A stretch of 64,000 bases of DNA from Pyrinomonadaceae bacterium (GTDB taxonomy: Bacteria; Acidobacteriota; Blastocatellia; Pyrinomonadales; Pyrinomonadaceae): contig JACMJZ010000029.1 in NCBI GenBank assembly GCA_014380365.1, positions 62,001-126,000 on the forward strand, in the 5' to 3' direction. The notes beneath the pieces were generated by a model. That model was not told where the DNA came from and did not search any database. It was given only the letters and a program-made list of their open reading frames with translations. The stretch's first letter is position 1, and each line of letters begins with the position of its first letter. Position numbers and translations under genes: made by a program. Of the stretch, positions 1-9,700 are shown piece after piece.

Positions 1-723
1 AAAAACATTTCTGAAGCGAAGTTGGCCGGCATCGCGAAAGAATTGTCTGATAACGACTACTCGAGTGAACTGGTGCGCGGGTTTGCCGGCATGAAACTCG
101 TCGCGGCCTATCGAGAAGTGGGGCAGTTGCGCGCGAAGTTTGCAGCGCCGGTTGGTAAACCGGATCCGACATGCAAGGACGGAGTCGATCTAACTCTACC
201 CGTCGAGGAAGGTTTGATTTATTCGTGGGGACAGATTGACTGGGCCGGAGCAAACGCGTTGACTCCGGATCAGTTGAACGCGGCTCTGGGAACAAAACAG
301 GGCGACGTCGCCAACGGGTTGAAATTTGATAGGGGCCTCATTGATGTGTCGAAAGCTTACGGGCGCCAGGGCTACCTCGAGGCGCGAGTGAGACCGGCGG
401 CTGAGTTTGACGACAGTGCGCGGAAGGTTTCGTACAAAATTGAAGTTCGCGAGGGTCCGCAGTATCGGATGGGCGGTCTGCTCTTCAAGGGCCTTGCGGA
501 GAGAGACGCGCGAGCCCTCAGGGACGGCTGGAGAATGAAGCGCGGCGAAATCTTCGATCAAGGTTACCTGGAAGAGTTTTTCAAGCGGGATGTGGCCGGC
601 GCCATGCAACGTCTCTTCATTGAGCGACGAGACGCGGGCAAGCCGCCGCCGCGAATTGGTTTTACGCTTACTCCAAACAAACAGACCCTGACCGTAGACG
701 TCACCCTTGAACTGGCAAACTAG
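1..723 (+). CDS. POTRA-domain outer-membrane assembly-like protein (5' partial)
   Basis: The frame is open from the first base of the window, so the start lies upstream; 240 codons remain and end at TAG 721-723. The second half has the beta-alpha-alpha-beta pattern of POTRA repeats: a SWGQIDWAG segment, then the alternation of a substrate-like groove (KAYGRQGYLEARV) and a beta strand (VSYKIEVREGPQYRMGGLLFKG). POTRA modules are periplasmic and belong to BamA/TamA-type proteins that insert beta-barrels into the outer membrane. No beta-barrel follows, so this may be a stand-alone POTRA protein rather than a full BamA. It suggests a didermic cell. Family call is by pattern; the exact role is not known. 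Confidence 0.6.
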   Translation, partial: KNISEAKLAGIAKELSDNDYSSELVRGFAGMKLVAAYREVGQLRAKFAAPVGKPDPTCKDGVDLTLPVEEGLIYSWGQIDWAGANALTPDQLNAALGTKQGDVANGLKFDRGLIDVSKAYGRQGYLEARVRPAAEFDDSARKVSYKIEVREGPQYRMGGLLFKGLAERDARALRDGWRMKRGEIFDQGYLEEFFKRDVAGAMQRLFIERRDAGKPPPRIGFTLTPNKQTLTVDVTLELAN

Positions 724-726
724 AAG

Positions 727-880
727 TTCACCACAGAGGGCGCAGAGGAACACAGAGGATGAATTCGGTATATCAGGCAGTTCGCGACGGATGTTCGTCC
801 AGGATGGAATCCACCGGTTTGTCATTCATGCTATCAGTCCAAATGCAGCCTCTGTGTTCCTCTGTGTCCTCTGTGGTGAA
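727..880. repeat. inverted repeat of CACAGAGG-type words
   Basis: Arms at about 727-759 and 849-880 are built from repeated CACAGAGG / CCTCTGTG words and can pair with each other. The element fills the spacer between the POTRA gene and the hydrolase gene, starting 4 nt after the POTRA stop. The same word family recurs at 61538-61643. Confidence 0.8.
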
Positions 881-884
881 ATAG

Positions 885-1952
885 TTGCAAACGCCAATTA
901 AGCCCCCGCCCAACATCGCCACCGCCAGATCCTTCCTCGCGAGAGCCGCCAAGGCGTTTGCGAGTCATCCTTTCAAGCCACACACCTTTTTTCAGAACGG
1001 CCATGCGCAAACGCTCGCCGCGTTCGCCTGGCCCAGACGCAGGCGCTTTCGTTCGACGGGCGACGAGGAGCGTGTTTTCCAGGTTGCTCCAGACGTTCAG
1101 CTGCTGGCTCACTGCCGTTGGCAACCGAACCGGAACGAGCACCTGACGGTCGTCATCTGGCACGGCATCGAAGGCTCGAGCGCATCCACCTACATGCTGA
1201 GCACCGCGCATAAGGCGTTTCAGGCCGGTCTAAACGTGATTCGCATGAACCTGCGCTCGTGCGGCGGGACGGAACATCTGACCCCAACGATCTATCACGG
1301 GGGTTTGAGCCACGACCTCCGCGTAGTCGTCGACCAACTTATCAAACGGGATGGCCTGTCCAGGATAGTCATGGTGGGCTTCTCTTTGGGCGGGAATCAG
1401 GTATTGAAGCTGGCGGGCGAATACGGCGAGCATCCACCGCCGCAAGTGTTGGGTATCTGCGCTGTGTCGCCTTCAGTTGATCTAAGCGCGAGTGCCGACC
1501 TGATCATGAAGCGTTCCAATTGGCTCTATCATCGCGACTTCGTGCGCCGTTTGAAGAACAAAGTTCGCAGTAAAGAAAAGTTGTTTCCGGAGCTTTACGA
1601 CATTAGCCGCCTCGACGTAATTCGCACCATTAAGGAGTTTGACGATCGCTTCACTTCCCGCGCGCATGGCTTCGCTGACGCCGACGACTATTATCAACGT
1701 GCCAGCTCCCTCCGCGTCATCGATAGGATCAGCATACCGACGCTTATCATCCACGCCGAGGACGACCCCTTCATCCCCTTCGCCCCTCTGCGCGACCCGG
1801 CAGTATCGAACAATCCTTTCATACTGCTCCTGGCCCCCAAGCAAGGCGGCCACGTCGCCTTCATCCAAGCCGACGAACGAGCCGACCCCGATCGCTTCTG
1901 GGCCGAGAACCGCGCCATCCAATTCTGCAGCCTCGCAAGTGATTTCGTTTGA
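885..1952 (+). CDS. alpha/beta hydrolase, YheT (UPF0017) family
   Basis: A 355-residue protein of the YheT/EMB8 branch of the alpha/beta hydrolases, enzymes that usually act on esters or acyl substrates in the cytoplasm. Seen directly: the family's N-terminal FKPHTFFQNGHAQT block, an oxyanion-type HGIEGSS segment, the nucleophile elbow GFSLGGN with Ser near residue 167, an acid in AEDDPF near 293, and the catalytic His in GGHVAF near 323. Length is normal for the family. The only start in frame is TTG at 885, directly after the repeat arm; there is no in-frame ATG before the core, so the exact start is uncertain. It converges with the amidase gene downstream. Confidence 0.85.
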   Translation: MQTPIKPPPNIATARSFLARAAKAFASHPFKPHTFFQNGHAQTLAAFAWPRRRRFRSTGDEERVFQVAPDVQLLAHCRWQPNRNEHLTVVIWHGIEGSSASTYMLSTAHKAFQAGLNVIRMNLRSCGGTEHLTPTIYHGGLSHDLRVVVDQLIKRDGLSRIVMVGFSLGGNQVLKLAGEYGEHPPPQVLGICAVSPSVDLSASADLIMKRSNWLYHRDFVRRLKNKVRSKEKLFPELYDISRLDVIRTIKEFDDRFTSRAHGFADADDYYQRASSLRVIDRISIPTLIIHAEDDPFIPFAPLRDPAVSNNPFILLLAPKQGGHVAFIQADERADPDRFWAENRAIQFCSLASDFV

Positions 1953-2000
1953 CTAATTCCGCACCGCAAGTTCGCAATAACACGCCGGGGCGCACATCCG

Positions 2001-2100
2001 CTGGGAGCGCAGGCATCCTGCCTGCAATGAGCGCGCAGCGCGAACCTCCTGATGCCCTCCGACACGGTCAACGTGCAGGCATCAGGGCCCTTAGTTCTGG
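2001..2100. repeat. dispersed GCAGGCATCCTGCCTGC element
   Basis: A palindrome-rich spacer between two convergent genes. About 34 bases from 2001 recur exactly, in inverse orientation, at 6729-6762. A second inner pair (CCTGATGCC near 2050, GGCATCAGG near 2085) can also fold. It belongs to the same general class of short structured repeats found throughout the window. Confidence 0.75.
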
Positions 2101-2116
2101 GGCCGGTAAGGGGATT

Positions 2117-2962
2117 CTAGGGCTTAATTACCTTCACCTTATCCAACTCAAGCCACGTCTTGGGACCTATAATGCCGTCGGGCACTAGATCGTGCGCGCG
2201 CTGGAACGCGCGAACGGCGGCTTCGGTCTTTGGTCCGAAGTTACCAATAGCAGGCTGCACTTTCAGTTCCTCCTGAACGCGTTTAGTCAGATCTCCTTTC
2301 ATGCCACGCCGCAGAGTAGGCCGGCGAAGGCCACCCGGCTGAGCGGGCGGCTCGACCGGTGGGATCAAAACTGGCTTAGGTGCCGTACCTTCAAGAATTG
2401 CTTTGACGCTCGACCGAAAGGCGTTCATGTCGAGTCGGGGATCAAGAGGTTTACGCTTGGGCGCATATTCTTTGTGTCCGCAGCAAGACTCGGCCCCCCG
2501 ACCGATGTGTCTTAATATCGCCGCAACGCCGCGGTAGTAGGCGTCCAGTTGCACTTTGGGCCAGGGGAAATCATTCATCTCCCCGCCATTTTCCGCCTCG
2601 ATACCGATAAAATTGGAGTTGCCGTTTACGATGTCCTGAAAACTGCCCGCTCCGGCGTGGTTGGCCCGTCCTGCGGTAATCACATAGTAGGTGCCATCAC
2701 GAGCAAGACCGAGTTGGGCGAGAGGGCCGGGCAAGGCCCTTTTCGCCGGGCGCCCCGGGCGTGCGGGCTGCGCGGGACGCCCGTTGACGAGGACGTTGAG
2801 GCTGGGCATGTTTCCCGTTAGCCCTCCAACAGTGTGGTGGCAAATAACTCCGAAGATCCGGCCGACGTCAAGCTTCCCTCGGTTTTCCCAGCCAGGAACT
2901 TTGGACACTTTCAAGTCGGCACGCGTAAGTACTTCCGGTAACCAAATTAAGGAGTGTGCCAT
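2117..2962 (-). CDS. N-acetylmuramoyl-L-alanine amidase with C-terminal peptidoglycan-binding domain
   Basis: An Amidase_2-type zinc enzyme that would cleave the amide bond between muramic acid and L-Ala. Zinc-ligand candidates are visible in ICHHTVGG and ANHAGAG, with GHKEYAP and LDPRLDM as the third region. After a Pro-rich linker comes a PG_binding_1 domain (RGMKGDLTKRVQEEL to FGPKTEAAVRAFQRAHDLVPDG). I chose the ATG at 2962 because AAGGAGGT lies 10 nt upstream and the previous gene's TGA is only 1 nt away. A longer form from 3001 would overlap that gene. No clear signal peptide. With its neighbour it forms a two-gene unit of unknown purpose; phage lysin-like, but no phage genes are near. 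Confidence 0.85.
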   Translation of the reverse strand: MAHSLIWLPEVLTRADLKVSKVPGWENRGKLDVGRIFGVICHHTVGGLTGNMPSLNVLVNGRPAQPARPGRPAKRALPGPLAQLGLARDGTYYVITAGRANHAGAGSFQDIVNGNSNFIGIEAENGGEMNDFPWPKVQLDAYYRGVAAILRHIGRGAESCCGHKEYAPKRKPLDPRLDMNAFRSSVKAILEGTAPKPVLIPPVEPPAQPGGLRRPTLRRGMKGDLTKRVQEELKVQPAIGNFGPKTEAAVRAFQRAHDLVPDGIIGPKTWLELDKVKVIKP

Positions 2963-2963
2963 G

Positions 2964-4256
2964 TCAGCCCACACCTCCTTTCGTTGGGGGTAGATCCTCA
3001 TCCGGGGTCACGTCGTCGATCGGATCGTCGCCCTCATCAAGGAAGCTTTCGTTGTCCACAGCATCCGGCGGTGCATTGAAATCGGGCTCGGGGATTGCTG
3101 GGGGCTCGGGAAGAGTTCGGGACGCGCTGGCCAGACCAGGATCAGACACCATGCCGAACCCGGACATCGGTACGGAAGGGCTTGGGGCGCCGGCTGTTGC
3201 GAGTGTCAAATTCCTGTTTGGTTGCCGATCCTCGGAACCTTCCTCCATGCTTTTCTCATGAGGCTTAACGGTGGCCCGAATTACCAGGAACTTATTCAAG
3301 AGGTCGAACCAGAAAGGAGCGCCGAGCGAGATGGCCGAAGCGGTAAGAAGCCACCCGAGCAACGGTAATAGGAAGTGCGACCAGGTATTGTAGTTCTCAT
3401 TCTTTAGCGGATTGATGAAGTCAATACCATTGGGCCACCCGATCGGTAATCCCAGCCCTTCAAGGTCTTTTCTGTTCTTCTCGAAATCTGCGTTTTGAGC
3501 ATCGGCCCGGTTAACACGCCCCTCCGCTTGAGCCACCATTACACTGCGTAACGTGGCGTCGGTCGAGAGGCGCCTGGCAATCGTGATGGTGTTAACATTC
3601 AACAAAACGGTAAGGGTGAATCCCAAGGCAAAGATGATCCATTTAACTCGTCGCGTATACGCCCCAGAAACACGATCCATCGATCCATTAAACCAACTCT
3701 CAACATTTGCCCGCAGCGCATTGACGTCGGCCCCCGACTGCTCGGCCAGCGCTCTCAAAGCCCGCCCAGCCTGCTTGTTTCCCAGGTTCTCTCTCAACGC
3801 AGACCGTACGGCGTCCATTGAGACAGGAAGCACGGCGGAGTCGATTGCAGAAACGCGCACGCCTGCTGCATTAGCGTCATCTCGAGCAGGGTCGGTTTTG
3901 GCTTCGGCGGGTGGATGCAGCGCTATATCGATAATCGCGTAGGCAAAATTGCGGGCCGGAATATAGGAAGGTAGGTTGGTTGATTTCAGGTAGTCGCGGA
4001 ATCCCACCGCCCCATTGTTGCTATGCCCGTACTTTCCGGGAAACAAGCCATTGATCAAGGGATGGTTATAGAATTTTGCCACCAGATCGCCCCCATCCGT
4101 TTGATTGAAGAGTTCTCGGATCCCCCGCTCAAGATCAGTAGCGCGATTTTTCAGAAAGGATTCGATTATCTCGTTCGCGGCAGAGCAGATAAGACTCATC
4201 AGGAGGTAAACGAAGACCAGGCCAATACCCACCTCGATTATTGATGTAGCAAACAT
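2964..4256 (-). CDS. multi-pass membrane protein of unknown function
   Basis: A 430-residue protein I cannot assign to a named family. It has a membrane segment at about residues 6-24 (GLVFVYLLMSLICSAANE), another near 205-228 (IIFALGFTLTVLLNV), and a hydrophobic pair near 290-325, separated by soluble stretches. The last 90 residues are rich in Pro, Asp and Glu, a likely cytoplasmic or disordered tail. The start ATG at 4256 has GAAAGGAG just upstream. Its TGA is 1 nt from the amidase start (TGACATG), so the two are almost certainly co-translated. A role in envelope or peptidoglycan processes is inferred from that coupling only. Confidence 0.7.
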   Translation of the reverse strand: MFATSIIEVGIGLVFVYLLMSLICSAANEIIESFLKNRATDLERGIRELFNQTDGGDLVAKFYNHPLINGLFPGKYGHSNNGAVGFRDYLKSTNLPSYIPARNFAYAIIDIALHPPAEAKTDPARDDANAAGVRVSAIDSAVLPVSMDAVRSALRENLGNKQAGRALRALAEQSGADVNALRANVESWFNGSMDRVSGAYTRRVKWIIFALGFTLTVLLNVNTITIARRLSTDATLRSVMVAQAEGRVNRADAQNADFEKNRKDLEGLGLPIGWPNGIDFINPLKNENYNTWSHFLLPLLGWLLTASAISLGAPFWFDLLNKFLVIRATVKPHEKSMEEGSEDRQPNRNLTLATAGAPSPSVPMSGFGMVSDPGLASASRTLPEPPAIPEPDFNAPPDAVDNESFLDEGDDPIDDVTPDEDLPPTKGGVG

Positions 4257-4494
4257 TCGTGGCTCCTTTCAGAACGATGAAGTTTCATTGATAAGGTGAA
4301 CGATCCACCCTTTGTTTGTAATCTGCGGCTTGCTTCGTGCACCCCGCGACTTTGTCAGAACCGCCTGCGGTAGCCGGCGGGCCAATCAGTTCCGACGGGG
4401 GCAAATTGGGGCCAAATTCAAGGTCTCTAATACCTAATGGCTAAAAGTGAGTTTCCATTTCAGCCTCGCGATGGGCAGGAGGACTGTGTATCAC

Positions 4495-4750
4495 ACCGCT
4501 TGAGCACTCTGGCTTATCGCTCGTGCACGATGTCACTACGCTTGTGCGCTATCTCACACCGCTTGTTCATGCTGCCGCGCCACTCGTGTACTCCTGCGTA
4601 GTGACTGTGCGGTCTCCTGTATCGATTGTGCGGTCTCATGTATCGACGGTGCAGCCACGTGTAGCGGCTGCGCATTCTTGCGTACGGACAATGCACTCTG
4701 ACGTACCGGCGGCGCATTCTCTCGTGCCGACTGTGCGGGGGAGCTGCGCG
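4495..4750. repeat. degenerate 21-bp tandem repeat, about 12 copies
   Basis: Reading in 21-nt steps aligns recurring words such as GACTGTGCGGTCTCCTGTATC, GATTGTGCGGTCTCATGTATC and diverged forms of them, about twelve units in all. The period equals seven codons, so it stays open on both strands in places, but no start or codon pattern convinces me it is translated. It lies between the membrane-protein gene and the duplicated unknown gene. 4257-4494, upstream, holds nothing I can name. Confidence 0.75.
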
Positions 4751-4751
4751 T

Positions 4752-5495
4752 CTAGCCCCGCTGGCTTTTTCGTTCGAATTTCAATCCCTTGATTTGTTTG
4801 TAGAGTTGGCTCTGAGTTCCGAACGCGGCGCTGACATAAGCCTTCACCAGCAACGCCGTGTTAACCACCGAATCAGGCGCTGTGTAGAGCACTTGATCGC
4901 GTGCGCCGCGCGCCTGGCCAAGCGGCACAAAACTCGCGCTGACGGCATTGTTGGCTGCCTTCAACTCAGCCGCAAATGCTTGCAGGGCAACGACCTTTAG
5001 CTCGGCTTCATTTGGGTTGTAAGACGGAATATTACTCAAAAGTGCCACAAAGCTCTCGACGTTTCCTACTTGATTGTCGTAGCTCATTTGCGACGTGGAA
5101 TGAGTAGCACTAGTCGCGGTGGCTTCGGTTCCCGAGGTGTTTGGATCGTCCTTGGGCGGTTTCGCCTTGCGCGGACTGCTCAGTCTGCGGCGAGAGCTAT
5201 CGAGGTCGTCGAGAATGGATTTGTCCGCGCCGGAAGCTTTCGCCATCCGGAACGCGCTGCCGGTTCTACGCGGCACATCCTCGAATTTGGTCTGCCGGTT
5301 GTTAACCGCGACTTTGTACGGAGCCGATTTGGTGTTTACGTCCGTGGCCACGGCCTGCCCCGACGTGTAAAGCGTTTCGAGCGCGGTCTTGGTGATATTG
5401 GGATTCGTCGGATTGTAGGCCGGATCGACGGAAACGTGATCAATCAGTTTACGGAAGTTCCCGAGGAGCTTCATATCTCCTGATTCGGTGGGCAT
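4752..5495 (-). CDS. unknown protein with internal duplication
   Basis: A 247-residue protein of no recognised family. Two halves look homologous: residues about 14-105 around DPAYNP, and about 147-240 around IPSYNP, each followed by a helical, Ala-rich stretch and a conserved-looking Arg. The YNP motifs are 132 residues apart. The linker between them is charged then Ser/Thr-rich. No signal peptide, membrane segment or catalytic motif is visible. The ATG at 5495 is preferred over 5579 because GAGGAGGG lies about 10 nt upstream and the extra N-terminus is unlike the rest. The 21-bp repeat array starts just after the stop codon. Confidence 0.65.
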   Translation of the reverse strand: MPTESGDMKLLGNFRKLIDHVSVDPAYNPTNPNITKTALETLYTSGQAVATDVNTKSAPYKVAVNNRQTKFEDVPRRTGSAFRMAKASGADKSILDDLDSSRRRLSSPRKAKPPKDDPNTSGTEATATSATHSTSQMSYDNQVGNVESFVALLSNIPSYNPNEAELKVVALQAFAAELKAANNAVSASFVPLGQARGARDQVLYTAPDSVVNTALLVKAYVSAAFGTQSQLYKQIKGLKFERKSQRG

Positions 5496-5787
5496 AGCGT
5501 GAGTCCCTCCTCTGGTGAAGTGGGGTTTTAAGAGCCGAGGTCCGGATGAACCAAAAACTCTGGTCCCCGCAATTAGCAAAGTATTCGCACCATTAGCGAC
5601 TGGCGGTATGTGGTGGCGAATTAACGAGGCTGAATCGGCGAGTTGCGTTGAGGCAGCTTGTGGGAGTCAGCCGTTAGGGTCCATTACAAAAGAGCTGCAA
5701 GGTAAGCGGCACGATATGCCTGGAACCGTCAAAAGTCAATCAATTTTTGCGTCAATTTTTGCGGCGCAGCAGCCGGCGGCAGTTCTT

Positions 5788-6525
5788 CTACTTCTCGATC
5801 TTCTTGATCAAGCGGGCGGCGTGGTTGCGAGCGATGAGGGGGAGGTGTTCGTCGGTGGTGATGTCCTTCAAGAGCGGCAGGAGTTGTCGCGGGTCGGAGA
5901 GGCCGTTGCGTTTTAATTGCAACTCCAGCTCCTCCATCAACTTCGGACCATTCAGCGGCTGCGTCTCGCGGGCGACGGAAATATCGAATACCAGAATCGC
6001 CTGGTCGGCTACCCGCCGGTATTCAGTGACCAAAGCGAAGGCATTCGGGTTTTTCGTCCAGTTGAATTCCGCAGTTCGTTTGCGCTCATCCTCGGCCATG
6101 CTAAGCCGCATCGTGCCGAGGTGTGGATACTGCCGCTCTGATTGGTAGTTCTCTTTAGAATCGAGGAAGTGCAAGGCCTGCCATAAGCCGGAGATGCGAG
6201 CGAGCGCAGCAGGCGAGATTTCCAGGGGATCGACGATTGGCGTCTCCTGGCGTAGCCGTTCAAAAGTGATTCGGCCCTGGCCGTTTGCGTCGTGCTCGAT
6301 AGTGATGCGGCGCACGTGGAATTCAGATTGGGTAAACTCGTAAACGAATTTCGCCGAGCTCCGTTTTGTTTCGTCGGGTTTAGCCGGCGACGATGCGGGA
6401 GTTGAGACTTCGGGACGTGCGTTGTGCTTGCCGGCAGGTTGTTGCGCAATACCAAAAACCGCCGCGCTCAGAAGAACGAACGCAGCGGGAAGAAATATGA
6501 GAGGTTTGAAAGTCTGCTTTGTCAC
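5788..6525 (-). CDS. secreted hypothetical protein
   Basis: About 245 residues. A basic N-terminus is followed by a hydrophobic stretch (PLIFLPAAFVLLSAAVFG) and AQQ, a normal signal peptide for export across the inner membrane. The rest is a mixed alpha/beta domain with no motif I recognise. I place the start at GTG 6525; a longer version from ATG 6624 would put the dispersed CACGGAT repeat inside the protein ahead of the signal peptide. No strong ribosome binding site is visible, so the start is tentative. It lies downstream of smc's stop, in the same direction, with a repeat-filled gap of about 240 nt. Confidence 0.6.
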   Translation of the reverse strand: MTKQTFKPLIFLPAAFVLLSAAVFGIAQQPAGKHNARPEVSTPASSPAKPDETKRSSAKFVYEFTQSEFHVRRITIEHDANGQGRITFERLRQETPIVDPLEISPAALARISGLWQALHFLDSKENYQSERQYPHLGTMRLSMAEDERKRTAEFNWTKNPNAFALVTEYRRVADQAILVFDISVARETQPLNGPKLMEELELQLKRNGLSDPRQLLPLLKDITTDEHLPLIARNHAARLIKKIEK

Positions 6526-6598
6526 CTGGCTGTTTGTGATGCGTATTCTAGGCGAAAGAAACGCCGAAGGGAATTCAGCGGGAGAGGGCGCAGAAAGC

Positions 6599-6712
6599 AG
6601 CCACGGATTTTCACGGATAAACACGGATCAGAACCTGAAGAGGGAAAGAACGATGTGCGCCTAAGAAGGATAAACTATTTTCTGATCCGCGTTTGTCCGC
6701 GGAAATCTGCGG
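6599..6712. repeat. inverted repeat of CACGGAT-type words
   Basis: Arms 6599-6631 and 6681-6712 are built from (C/A)ACGGAT and ATCCGTG-like words and are complementary with mismatches. The same family recurs at 33779-33875. Confidence 0.8.
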
Positions 6713-6728
6713 CGGGTTCGCGCCTGCG

Positions 6729-6762
6729 GCGCTCATTGCAGGCAGGATGCCTGCGCTCCCAG
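6729..6762. repeat. second copy of the GCAGGCATCCTGCCTGC element
   Basis: An exact reverse-complement copy of bases 2001-2034, placed 5 nt past the smc stop codon. It contains a short perfect palindrome (GCAGGCATCCTGCCTGC core), so it could also form a hairpin at the end of the smc transcript. Confidence 0.85.
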
Positions 6763-6767
6763 CCTGG

Positions 6768-9700
6768 CTATTCGAATTTTACGGAGACGAGTTTTGAGAC
6801 GCCGACTTCTTCCATGGTAACGCCGTAAAGCGCGCGGGCCTGTTCCATCGTACGCTTGTTGTGAGTGATGACGATGAACTGCGTGTCGGTGGACATCTGT
6901 ACGATCTTATCGGTGAAGCGGCCGACGTTGGCTTCATCGAGCGGCGCGTCCACTTCGTCAAGCAAGCAGAAGGGCGACGGGCGGTAATGAAAGATTCCCA
7001 GAATTAATGCGAGGGCGGCCATTGCCTTCTCGCCGCCTGACAGCAGCAACACATTCTGCAGACGCTTGCCCGGAGGCTGGGCGATTACGTCGATGCCGGA
7101 TTCGAGCACGTCATCGGCTTCAATCAAACTCATCTCGCCTTTGCCGCCGCCAAAGAGTTCCTGGAATAACTCGCCGAAGTTTTTGTTGATCTGCTCGAAG
7201 GCGTGACGGAACCTCTCGCGAGAGCGGCGCTTGATTTCGCGCAACGCTTCGTCAGTGGAACTGATGCTGTCGATGATGTCCTGACGTTGCGTACTGAGGA
7301 ACAGCAAACGCTCTTCAGATTCGGAGAGTTCCTCCAGCGCCATCATGTTGACCGCGCCAAACGCTTCAATCCGCGCCCGCAGCTCTTCGACGCGAGTGTG
7401 CGCCGACTCGAGGTCGAACGTGTCTTCGATCGGCTGTTCACGCGCCAGCTCTTCGAGCGACTGATTCAATTCGGCGGCGCAGTTTTCACGGACAAATGTC
7501 AGGCGAGCTTGGGCCTCGGCACGCTGTACGTCGATGGCCGCGCGCAAGTCGCGAACTTCGGCGGCGTGCTTATTCAGATCGGAGAGCTTGGTCGCGAGCG
7601 CGTCTGCTTGTTGGCGAGCATCCTCGAGTTGAAGCGTGAGCGCGGCAATTTCCTGCTCTTCGCGCGCGCGATCTTCCTCGACGGTGCTGGCCCTGAATCC
7701 CAGGTCGTTGATCGACTCGGTCAGGATCTCGATGCGCTCGGTCATCTCAACGATTTCCATGCGATGACGCTCGACACGCGAGGCCAGGTCGGCGAACTCA
7801 ACTTCCATGCGCCGAAGTTCAGCGGCGGTACTGCGCCTTCTTTCGGCCGCGGCCGCCGCGGATGCCCGCTGCCCCGCGAGTGCATCGCTTTCCACTTCAG
7901 CAGCCCTGCGTGCCTCAGCCAAAATCGCGCTGGTCGAGGCAACAGCGTCTGATGAAGATCGCCGCGCTGACTCGGCGGCTTGGGCGTCTGTGATGGCCGC
8001 GGTGCGGCGGCGCTCAACTTCAGCTCGCTCCTGCTCGACCCGGGCGGCATCCTCTGCCACCACACGCATGTGCCGTTCGGCGCGCTCAATCTCGTGGGCC
8101 AACCCCGAGGCAGTCAGCTCGCGGGCCATGGCTTCTCGCTCTTCGCGTCCGAGGGCCTCGTTTAGAATAACGACGGCATCTTCAAGTTCAACTAAACGGG
8201 CGCTCGCCTGTTTGGCTGACGCTTCGGCGGACGTCGACTCTGTTCTTAACGCTTCCGCGCGGGCTTCCAACTCTCGCAATTCGCGTTTGAACGCCAGCAG
8301 GCCGGCGCCTTCCTCAAGCGCCCGAGCGTCGCCCGCGCTTACAAACTGTCCGCTGGCTACCCAGTCGCCGTTGAGCGTTACAAAAACTTCGCCGGTCGCC
8401 AGGGACTTTGCCATGGCGTCGTCGAGGTTGGCGGCCAGGCGTGCATTCATCTTTGCGGGCAGCGTACGCTGCAACACCGAGACAAGCTCGCGCGGCGCTC
8501 CCAGTAGATCGGAAATTCGCAGACTTTCGGATATCTCCTCGCCGGCGAAGGAGATTGACAGGGCGGGACGTTCCTCAACCTTACAGGCGAGCGCATTGAT
8601 CTCGTCGCTACCGCCGTGAAGTCCAGCTACCAGGAAACTTGCGCGACCGCCGTTGTTCTCGCGTAACCAATGCGCGGCGCGTGTCGCATCGTCAGGAGTG
8701 GGCACCACGATAGATTGCAACGATGCACCCAGCACACCCTCCACTGCTCGTTCCCATTTCGCTTCAACTTTGAGCGCGTCAGCAAGCGTGCCGATAACGT
8801 GAAAGTCGCGAGACGGGCTGTCCGCGGCATACATCATCTGCACTGCCGAAGAATAATAGGCGCGGCGGCCATCAAGCTCCTGCAGACTCTCCAGACGGTG
8901 TTGGGTTCGCGAAAACTCGTCGCGCAACCGAGTCAATTCCGCGTCGGTATCGCTAACGGCTTCATGGCCCTGGACCACGGCGTGAACAGCTTGCTCGCGT
9001 TCGGCGCTCAATCTCGAGATACGCTCCCGGGCCGTATTAATTTCATTACCGAATGCGTCCGCGTCAGCCTGACGTTCGGCGTGCTGCGTACCTGCGCGCT
9101 CGCCTTCGCGGGCCAACCCTTCCGCCTGCACCGCGAGTCGTTCAAGGGTGCCTTCCAGTTGCCGCGCTATCTCTCTAAGGCGTTCCGCTACGGCAGTGTG
9201 ACTAAGAAGGTCGGCGCGAGCGCTTTCAATCTCCGTTTCAGCCGTCGAGGCGAGCGCGAGCTTTGCGGCGTACGACTCTTCAGCCGTTCTTAAGTTTGCC
9301 GCACTCAGATCAGCTTCGCTCCTGAGCCGGACGTCGTCTTCCTGTAGACGTTTGCATTCGGCTTCGACCAGCACCAGCCGCTCGGACAACGCGTCGATTT
9401 CGGCGCCCACTGCCGTCTTTCGGTGCTCAAGTGAAATCACCTGCTCTTCCTGATAATGCAGTTCGCGCGACTGGCGGTCGCGCTGGAGAACAGCTTCAGC
9501 CGCGGCAGCTCTCGCTCCGGCCAGATCGTCTTCCGTCTTGCGCGCCTGGTGAGTGGCATTTCGAGCGGCGTCTTCCTGTTGGGTTAGTTGTTCAGCAACG
9601 CTGCGTTCGAGCGCACTCGCCTCGTTTAACTTAGTCTCTGTTTCCGTCAGGAGAAGATTGAGCTTCTGGTCCTCGGCTACATAGACGTGGCGGAGTAGCT

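Noticed and set aside
707-901. Plus-strand 64-residue ORF between the POTRA and hydrolase genes
   Set aside because: It is made of the CACAGAGG repeat arms and overlaps both neighbours.
4495-4750. CRISPR array
   Set aside because: Units are adjacent and degenerate; there are no unique spacers and no cas genes.
4523-4792. Plus-strand ORF with a seven-residue repeat (TVRSPVS-like)
   Set aside because: It only reads through the 21-bp array, lacks a ribosome binding site and overlaps the end of the real minus-strand gene.
8670-9293. Long plus-strand ORFs opposite smc (also 7203-7952, 7807-8619)
   Set aside because: Shadow frames of a high-GC coiled-coil gene; no start signal and the smc frame is certain.
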